Positions 56,676 through 64,000 of a stretch of DNA of 64,000 bases are shown one piece after another. Each line of letters begins with the position of its first letter. Position 1 is the first letter of the stretch. Location: contig NC_058520.1 in the NCBI RefSeq assembly GCF_904849725.1, forward strand, positions 323,899,186 to 323,963,185. The letters are read 5' to 3'. Under the pieces are notes generated by a model that was given only the letters and a program-made list of their open reading frames with translations, was not told the origin of the DNA and made no database searches. The position numbers and the translations under genes were made by a program. Origin of the DNA: Hordeum vulgare subsp. vulgare. Lineage: Eukaryota; Streptophyta; Magnoliopsida; Poales; Poaceae.

Positions 56676-56736
56676 GGGCCCCACAAGCCCCCACCCCGTG
56701 GCCAGGGTGGCCGCGCCATGCAGGCTTGTGGGCCCC
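56676..56736. repeat. GC hairpin in the solo LTR
   Basis: GGGCCCCACAAGCC on the left pairs with GGCTTGTGGGCCCC on the right across a G/C-rich loop of about 33 bp. The outer arms are the same as those in the Athila LTRs at 24145 and 31351, although the LTR families differ. Confidence 0.8.
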
Positions 56737-56765
56737 CTGGAGGTCTCCTGACCTAGATCTTGCGC

Positions 56766-56774
56766 CTATAAATT
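56766..56774 (+). promoter_or_regulatory. TATA box of the solo LTR
   Basis: CTATAAATT 30 bp after the GC hairpin, in the usual place for the LTR core promoter. Confidence 0.6.
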
Positions 56775-57962
56775 ACCAAATATTCCCAAAAAATCAGAGG
56801 ACGATCGCAATCACTTTTCCGCCGCCGCAAGCTTCTGTCACCGCAAGATCCCATCCGGGGCACGTCCTGGTGCCCTGTCGGAGGGGGGATTCAGACACGG
56901 AAGGCTTCTCCATCAACACCATGACCTCTCCGATGATGCGTGAGTAGTCCACCATAGACCTACGAGTCCATAGCTAGTAACTAGATGGCTTCTTCTCTCT
57001 CTTGGATCTTCAATACAAAGTTCTCCATGATCTTCATGGAGATCTATCTGATGGAATCTTCTTTTACGGTGTGTTTGTCGAGATCCGATGAATTGAGGAT
57101 TTATGATCAGATTATCTATGAATCTTATTTGAGTTTCTTCTGATCTCTCTTATGCATGATTTCATATCCTTGTAATTCTCTTCGAGTTGTGGGTTTTGTT
57201 TGGTCAACTAGATCTATGATTCTTGCAATGGGAGAAGTGCTTGGTTTTTGGTTCATACCGTGCGGTGACCTCACCCAGTGACAGAAGGGGTAGCGAGGCA
57301 CGTATCGTGTTGTTGCCATCAAGGGTAAAGAGATGGGGTTTTCATCATTGGTTTGAGATTATCCCTCTACATCATGTCATCTTGCTTAAAGAGTTACTCT
57401 GTTCGTCATGAACTCAATACACTAGATGCGTGCTGGATAGCGGTCGATGTGTGGAGTAATTGTAGAAGATGCAGAAAGTATCGGTCTACTTGTCTCGGAC
57501 GTGATGCCTATATGCTAGATCATTGCCTTAGATATCGTCGTGACTTTGCGCGGTTCTATCAATTGCTCGATAGTAATTTGTTCACCCACCGTGATATTTG
57601 CTATTTTCAGAGAAGCCTCTAGTGAACACTATGGCCCCCAGGGTCTACTCCACACCATATTTTCAGCCTTACACTTTTTACTTCGTTGCACTTTCCACCT
57701 TCAGATCTCAGTTTGCAAACAATCTTGAAGGGATTGACAACCCGTTTGAGGCGTTGGGCGCAAGCTTGTTTGTGTTTGCGTAGGTACTCCGGACTTGACG
57801 AGACCCTCCTTCTGGATCGATACCTTGGTTCTCAAACTGAGGGAAATACTTACTGCTCCTGTGCTGCATCACCCTTTCATCTTCAAGGAAAAAAACCAAC
57901 GCAAGCCCAATCTCCGTCAACGTGTCAATTTCTGGCGCTGTTGTTTGAGAAGTAGCAATCAT

Positions 57963-58226
57963 TCACTCATTAATTGGTCTTATGTGCATTACTATTCATT
58001 CATATCATTTATGCGCACCACTAAGATGCATGTGACATGGAAGAGTGACCCATGATCCTAATCGATTCTGCATTTGCATTCAAACATAAATCTGAAATAA
58101 TGCACAAATTTAGGGGGAGCTCTTACTTTTCACATACTTCTCAAAGTGACGATGCTAATCATTGATTATATCTTTTGTCAAAGCTTTGGTATATATGTTG
58201 TCATCAATTACCAAAAAGGGGGAGAT
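57963..58226 (+). other. 3' untranslated region and polypurine tract of element X, copy 1
   Basis: This continues the sequence interrupted at 46411. It parallels 59904-60156 of copy 2 (GCGCACCAC.AAG, GTGACATGGAAGAGT, AATGCACAAATTTAGGGGGAG). It ends with the purine tract AAAAAGGGGGAGAT at 58213-58226. Confidence 0.85.
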
Positions 58227-58579
58227 TGAAAGAACAACTTCTCCCAAAGGTGGTTTTGGTAATTAATCACAACATGTGTCATTGAACTAATGTTCTTACC
58301 CAAGTATATTTTAATAAAGTTCAAAGATGCATTGGCTAAGGATTGGGAGGAGAACCCGTGGATACAAGGAAAGGAATAGGATTGGCCAAGCTTCAAGCTA
58401 CAAGACTCTACATTTTATATTTATCACAAATCACATTTGAGTCTATATGAAAGCCAATACTATTAAAAGGGGTGACGTATCTACGATGAATTGGTTGCTC
58501 AAGTGCTTAGAGATAGCCACCAAAAATACTCATCCATTCTCCCACAAAAGTTCTCTATCGAAAGCCTAAACATCAAAAT
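58227..58579 (+). repeat. Element X LTR, truncated (first 350 bp)
   Basis: It starts TGAAAGAACAACTTCTCCC directly after a purine tract and parallels 60157-60520 (GGTGGTTTTGGTAATTAATCACAAC; CCAATACTATTAAAA; GATGAATTGGTTGCTCAAGTG). It breaks at AAATCGATGCCACCA, where the middle of the accessory ORF begins. Confidence 0.85.
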
Positions 58580-59744
58580 CGATGCCACCAATTGTTTGGA
58601 TGACTGATGGCCATATATATGAAGCCACAATTGAAGAATGGGCTACTATCATTGGTCCTCCAAAGTCACGAGCAGAGGACTTGGCTGTGTATTCAGAACC
58701 TAAGAAAAATCACAACTCCATGGCCAATATGTACAAGCCAGTGCCAAATGACAACTGCCATCTCACAAGCTTGGGTGTTTCTATTTCTTACAAGCTTGGA
58801 TAACCACTACAAACACTATCTTGAGACATACCCTGATGCCCAAATCAGGTGATGACAAAATGATTAGACGCTATTCCATCAATATGCTGCATCATTTAGA
58901 CACCCACACTCGCTTCAAAGGCATGGATTTGATTGCTAAGACTATCAGGAGAACTTCTGCACACCAGAAGAGATCTTGCGGATACACATCATACATTCAG
59001 ATGCTCATCAATGCCAAGATTGGCAAGCATGCATATCAGTTTGATCGTCCTCATTTGCCACTTCAGTCAGAGTTCAAAGATAATGAAGTTGTGATGGATG
59101 ACACTCATCCAAGCTCAACTATAGCTAGAGAGGTTGCAAAGGCAGCTGCTGTAGAGGCCACTAAGAATGCTCCATCTCCACCACCACAACTTAAAATCAG
59201 AGAGGAACATATGTCATTCTTGGCCAGCACCATCCGAGGGATGGAGAAGAATATTTCTGAGACTCGGCTAAACCAAAAGATCCTAAAGAGGATCGTGGAA
59301 ACAAAGTTCCATGACCTGGATGTGAAGGTTACGGAGTTGACTACTACAGTCAAGCAGCTTCATCATGAAGTTGACTCAGTGCACATTCCATGCTCAAATG
59401 ATGAAGATGATGATGACGATGATGATGATGATTCACCTCTTCGTACTACCACACGGTTCTCGACCCATACCAGGTCAGCAGCTGTGTGAGTACGAGAAGA
59501 TAGACTATCTTCATCAGCTCAAGCTTCATCTCCCGCTCCACCACCTCCAGTGTCTACACCTCCAGCTCTTGCTCTAGCAACATCAACCGAAGCCTTCGTT
59601 GATGCTCTCTTGTCTAATCCAACATCTTCTACAGGAGGAGATCATGCCCACATAGATGCTGAGATTATACCTTTTTTACTTTTTGGTACTTTTTCCCAAA
59701 GGGGGAGAAGTGTATTGATCAATAGGGCTTCGATAGAGGGATAG
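58580..59744 (+). pseudogene. Element X accessory ORF, copy 2 (5' half missing)
   Basis: This begins mid-gene with IVWMTDGHIYEATIEEWATIIGPPK. It continues HNSMANMY, a frame change near 58805, INMLHHLDTHTRFKGMDLIA, QKRSCGYTSYIQMLINAKIGKHAYQ and RPHLPLQSEFKDNEVVMD. A coiled-coil-like stretch (near 59220-59370) and a run of Asp (near 59400-59430) follow. The frame stops near 59487, and homology to the Pro/Ala-rich tail continues to about 59700. It is clearly paralogous to 45145-46192. It keeps the WMTDG segment that copy 1 lost. The function is unknown. Confidence 0.7.
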
Positions 59745-60142
59745 CTCTTGACTTTATTTGCTCTCATTTGGTTTTCAAAGCTTTATTTGGTCTTTTGGAT
59801 GACATTATCTGCTTAGGTGTGTGTTTGATCATACGCTTTGATTGTTTGATGCTACTACGTTATTACCTTTGAGCTATCTACATCATGATCATTCACTTGT
59901 TTTTGGTGCTATGTGCATTGCTATTCATACTTATCTTTTATGCGCACCACCAAGTTGTACGTGACATGGAAGAGTAACCCATATTCCTAACCGATTGTGC
60001 ATTTGCATTCAAACACAAATTTAAAAATAATGCACAAATTTAGGGGGAGATCTTGTGTTTCACATAAATCTCAAAGCGTCGATGCTAATCATTGATTATA
60101 TTTTTTGTCCAAGCTTTGATTTATATGTTGTTATCAATTATC

Positions 60143-60156
60143 AAAAAGGGGGAGAT
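60143..60156 (+). promoter_or_regulatory. Polypurine tract of element X, copy 2
   Basis: AAAAAGGGGGAGAT directly precedes the LTR at 60157. It equals the tract at 58213-58226. Confidence 0.9.
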
Positions 60157-61633
60157 TGAAAGCACAATTGCTCCCTAAGGTGGTTTTGGTGATTAATCAC
60201 AACATATGCATCATTGGACTAATGAGTTTATTCAAGTACACTTCAGAAAATTTCAAAGCTGCTTTGGCTATAGGATGAGTGGGGATGCCCCTTGATGAAG
60301 GAAGGAATAGGATTGCCTAAATCTTCACGAAATAAGACTCTTCATTTTACACTTTGTGAGAAATCACCTTTGAGTCCATAGGAAAGCCAATACTATTAAA
60401 ATGGGATGAGGTGTTATGATGAATTGGTTGCTCAAGTGATTAGAGTTAGCCACCAAAAATACTCAGCTACTCTTCCACAAAATATATATGTCCCAAGCCA
60501 AATATTCAAAATCGGTGCCACGAACATTTATCTCTCGGCCCTATAGATTTTACACTTATATAGATCCCAGCCAAACCCTACCTTTTCGGTGCAACCAAAT
60601 CTGCATTGGTGCTACCGTGTTTAGGTGACCAACTTTCTGTTGCCTCAGTACATAAAATTGAAATTTCCGAGTTTGAGTATCAATGTCACCGAGTTGTGTC
60701 ATCTGAACCTTAGTCACCTTTTCGGTTCTACCAAGTTGTGTATATCGGTTCCACCAAGATTCAAAGTTTCTATTTATTGAGCAAGTTGATACCATCAAGT
60801 TTGTAACAGCTGGATTTTGGAGGTTGCCTATATATACCCCTCCACCTTCCTCTCACTCGTACAGGAAGCACTCAGAACATACACTTCATTGCTAGATCCA
60901 TTTTTGTGAGAGAGAGCCACCTACTCATGTGTTGAGATCAAGAGATTCCATTCCAACCATTTGAACCCTGATTTCTAGCCTCCCCAAGTTGCTTTCCACA
61001 AGATCAATCTCTCCTACCCCTCCCAAATTTGAGAGAGAGTAATTGAGTGTTGAGGAGACTATCTTTAGAAGCACAAGAGCAAGGAGTTCATCATTCTACC
61101 ACATCTATTACCTTTTGGAGGGTGGTGCCTCCTAGATTGGTTAGGTGTCAGTTGGGAGCCTCCTACTTCATGTTGTGGAGTTGAACCAAGATGTTTGTAA
61201 GGGCAAGGAGATCACCTACTTCGTGAAGATCTATCGTGAGTGAGGCTAGTCCTGTGTAGATGGAAGCCATGGTGGAATTGCCAATGCCGCTTCTTTCATG
61301 GACCCCTTGGGGGTGGAGCCCTCCACGGACTCTCGCAGTCGTTACCCTCCGTGGGTTGAAGCCTCCACTAACATGGATGTATTATAGCGCCACCTATCGG
61401 GACCATGCCAAAAATCACCGTGTCAACCTCTTGCGTTTGTTCTCCCTACCCTACCTTGCGTTATACTTGCATGTTTTACTTTCCTCTGCTATAGTATTTT
61501 ATGTGCATGTGTAGGGTGTACTTGACTACTCATAGTTGCTAAAACTGGCCCACACTAAAAATTTGGAAAAGGCTAAGTTTTTATCTTGTCAAGTAGTCTA
61601 ATCTCCCCCTCTAGACATACTTTCGATCCTACA
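60157..61633 (+). repeat. Complete element X LTR (1477 bp), shared between two units
   Basis: It starts TGAAAGCACAATTGCTCCC and ends CTTTCGATCCTACA. A purine tract precedes it and a primer-binding site follows it, so the same LTR is the 3' LTR of the unit on the left and the 5' LTR of the unit on the right. The TATA box is at 60828-60836. Confidence 0.9.
60828..60836 (+). promoter_or_regulatory. TATA box of the element X LTR
   Basis: CTATATATA within TTGCCTATATATACCCC, followed by CACTCGTACAGGAAGCACTC, a plausible transcript start region. Confidence 0.75.
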
Positions 61634-61635
61634 AG

Positions 61636-61647
61636 TGGTATGAGAAC
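61636..61647 (+). promoter_or_regulatory. Primer-binding site of element X
   Basis: TGGTATGAGAAC follows the LTR by two bases and differs at two positions from the initiator-Met tRNA complement. Confidence 0.75.
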
Positions 61648-61686
61648 GTTGGTCTCCATTGCATTGGTTTCACAACCTAAGAGAAT

Positions 61687-63839
61687 ATGGCATCTAGTGA
61701 GGGAAGTTATCACCGTACAGGTCCATACTTCGATGGCACTAATTTTGCTAGTTGGAAGCATAAAACGAAAATGCATATTCTTGCTTATAATCCTGCTGTT
61801 TGGGGAATTATTCGTGTTGGTGTGCAAGGTGATTTCTTCAGACAAGGTAGAAAACCGGACTGTGATGCAACACCAGAAGACTTGAAGATGTTGCAATTCA
61901 ATGCACAAGCCTCTTACATCATATTCAATTGCCTATGCCCCGAAGAATTCAACAAAATTAGTTGCCTTGAGAATGCAAAGGAAATTTGGGATACTTTGAT
62001 TGATATGCACGAAAGTACCAATTCTGTCAGAGAATCTAATTTGGATGTGCTTTGAAGTAAGATTGACAAGTTCAAGATGAAGAGTGGTGAAAGAGTCTCT
62101 CAAATGTACTCTAGGCTATCTCTCATCATAAATGATATTGTTGGCTTAGGAAGCGAAGAGATGACCAAAAAATTCATCATCAAGAAGATACTTCGAGATT
62201 TTGATGGAAGATACGACACCGTGTGCTCATTAATCCAAATGATGCCCAACTACAAATATCTCAAGCCTACTGAAGTCATTGGAAGGATTGTTGCTCATGA
62301 AATGTCTCTTAGAGACAAAGCTGAGTTGCACAACAAGTCAAGCGGTGCTTACAAAGCTTCATTCGATGCTCCCGCTACATCAAGTTACAACCTTGTTACC
62401 AATGAAGACATAAGCCTCATGGTTAGAAAATTCAACAAGTTCTAGAAGAGTAGAGGCAAAGAGAGAAGCTCAAGCTCAAGTTATAATGAGAAGTGTTCGT
62501 CTAGTCGTGATCGAAACTGCTACAACCGTGGGAAGCCGGGACACTACTCCAGTGAGTACTAGGCTCCCTACAAACAAAGAGAAGAGTCACCTCGAAGCCG
62601 AAGCTCAAGAGACGAGTCACCTCACAGAGAGAGAAGGAGTAGAGAAGATCATTATGAATGAAGACACTCCCGGAGAGGCAAGGAATTGGAGAAGAATGAC
62701 AAATACACCAAGAGCAGCTCTAGAAGAAGACATCAATCTCATGTTAATTTATTAGTTTCTGGCTCCGAGTCTGACAACCAATCAGAGAGAAGCTATCACT
62801 CCAACTCCGACAATAGTCAATATGAAGGTGTTATCGGTATTGCACTTGCTTCCTCCAACTCCTACGACAGATTTGGTTCACCAAATGAAGGGATTGGAAA
62901 AGGCTTCATGGAAAAAGGCCCCAAGGTATCATACCCCGAGTATTTTGACTTTGATAGTGATGAGGATGACTTGTTAGGAGAAGATGACTTGCTCCTTGAT
63001 AAGACTAGTGATTTCATGCCACTCAAGAAAAATCGAATGATGATGATAAGAGAGAGATTGAACGACTAACTAAAGAATTAAATACTCTTAAGTTAGCTCA
63101 TGAAACTACTCCAGAATGTCATAGAGAGCTTGCAAGAACTCATGAGAAGCTACGCTTCAAGAAGCTAAATTTAGAGCAAAAGCATGAGTTCCTAAAAGAA
63201 ATCAATGATGATCTTCGAAAGAAGAATTCCTATTATCTATCCAAACGATTAATTTTGTCTACATTTGTCTCACAAGTTAAATCTAAGAACACTAGTAACA
63301 AAGGCAAGAAAGTTTCTTCTTCTAGTAACAACAATGCTAAACCTAAATCAAATGATATTGTTGCTAGTAGCTCTGTTGATTCCACTAATGATTCTCTTAG
63401 CCAAGTTACACTTGAGGAAGAAAATGATTTATTGGAAGGGATTATAGAGAGAGTTGTCTTCAAGAGTCTTGCCGAAAGTAAGAAATTTGAGGAAATTGTG
63501 CGCAAGCAAGGAGGACATTAGAAGAAGCAAGGTATTGGCTACTCCAGCATCAATGGAGATGTTTGGGAAGAAAGTCCATATCCCATTCCCAAGTTTGTTC
63601 CTCAAGAGGAGAAGTATGATACTACTCCTCCCAAGGGAACAAGCTCACAAGATGGCCTTCTACCACAAGACCACAAGGGCAAGGGAAAGATTCAAGAGGA
63701 TATTGACTCATTTGAAGAAGAGCCCCAAGCCAAGGTTCAACGGGCTCCCAAGGACACTTCTAGTACCACCTCATCTAGTGCTACCACAACTCCAAGGATT
63801 CTGATCAAAGTTATGTGGGTCCCCAAGAGGAAGAACTAG
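61687..63839 (+). pseudogene. Element X gag, several lesions
   Basis: The ATG at 61687 starts MASSEGSYHRTGPYFDGTNF, then WKHKTKMHIL and ENAKEIWDTLIDMHES: a copia-type capsid (UBN2/DUF4219-like). In-frame stops occur at 62053-62055, 62443-62445 and 62563-62565. The zinc knuckle (62518-62562) reads CYNRGKPGHYSSEY; the second and fourth metal ligands are Arg and Tyr instead of Cys. An acidic stretch follows (DFDSDEDDLLGEDDLL). A frame change near 63035 leads to a coiled-coil-like part (EIERLTKELNTLK, THEKLRFKKLNLEQKHEF), a stop at 63519-63521 and a conserved end (MWVPKRKN) at 63839. No protease or pol is reached before the window ends. Confidence 0.85.
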
Positions 63840-64000
63840 AAAGTTCTCGAGGGGTGATTCCGCCAATGAATTTCACTCCCATTCATTTTGGCAAGAACTA
63901 TATATAATCAACCTCAACCGTAAGCATTGGTTCAAGGAGTCACACATTCCCTCAAAGGTGAGAAAGGGACAATGTAATTAAAGCATCTTTAGACATCTAC
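63840..64000 (+). other. Internal region of element X after gag, cut by window edge
   Basis: 160 bp follows the gag stop without a recognisable frame. Whether pol lies further right cannot be seen. Confidence 0.5.

Larger units (their letters stand above)
46412..57957 (+). mobile_element. Athila-type solo LTR, interrupted by a 10-kb element
   Basis: The LTR starts TGATACGTTTCCAACGTATC at 46412, is interrupted at 46526, resumes at 56526 and ends TTTGAGAAGTAGCA at 57957. Flanks ATCAT (46407-46411 and 57958-57962) are a perfect target duplication. Sequence of element X continues directly on both sides. Without the insert it is 1547 bp. No internal region remains, so it is a solo LTR formed by recombination between two LTRs. 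It contains a TATAAATTA box (56766-56774), a GC hairpin (56676-56736) and, near its end, a primer-site-like TTTCTGGCGCTGTTG. Confidence 0.93.

Overview
The window is intergenic DNA from a large grass genome, almost certainly Triticeae (wheat, goatgrass, barley or rye). The evidence is several copies of the BARE-1/WIS/Angela copia LTR (about 1.8 kb, starting TGTTGGAATTATGCC, ending CGTTCCCCAACA), Athila-clade gypsy LTRs starting TGATACGT(C/T)TCC with an Asp-tRNA type primer site, and Stowaway and Tourist-like MITEs. I found no intact host gene, no tRNA or rRNA gene and no CRISPR array. Every supported coding stretch belongs to a transposable element, and none is free of lesions.

Layout. 1-2892: unassigned AT-rich DNA, then a GC-rich block. 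2893-7680: a decayed minus-strand copia element, broken by the 3' end of an Athila-type gypsy element (4065-5804). 7681-11184: unassigned DNA with a TTA-flanked MITE (8818-9090) and a dead PIF/Harbinger ORF1-like gene (about 10480-11180). 11185-22177: an unidentified repeat split by a full-length plus-strand BARE/WIS/Angela element (12257-21143) with a perfect GTTGG target duplication.

22178-41729: one old minus-strand Angela-type 5' LTR and leader, opened twice. First is a non-autonomous Athila-type element (23317-31645) carrying gag/protease remnants and an additional ORF. Second is a complete minus-strand Angela-type element (32224-40836; flanks ATAAC/TTAAC). 41730-43850: a Stowaway MITE and a GC-rich minus-strand gypsy-type LTR.

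43851-64000: a tandem, partly deleted array of one LTR element family (called X here), with two copies of a large accessory ORF, then an LTR shared between neighbouring units, then a gag gene running towards the right edge. Into this array went an Athila-type solo LTR (46412-57957, target duplication ATCAT). Inside that LTR sits a 10-kb gag-only element (46527-56520, target duplication ACAGT).

The exact target duplications allow the insertion order to be read. The biology on show is parasitism among retroelements: gag-only, protease-only and accessory-ORF elements that must have used enzymes from others, plus solo-LTR formation, LTR-repeat loss and tandem-LTR recombination. The most unusual items are two kinds of accessory ORF, one with its own LTR-like hairpin leader and a candidate 5'-UTR intron, and a set of repeated primer-site-like motifs beside one primer-binding site. 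Family names beyond the superfamily or clade are from memory of known Triticeae elements and were not checked by a search.
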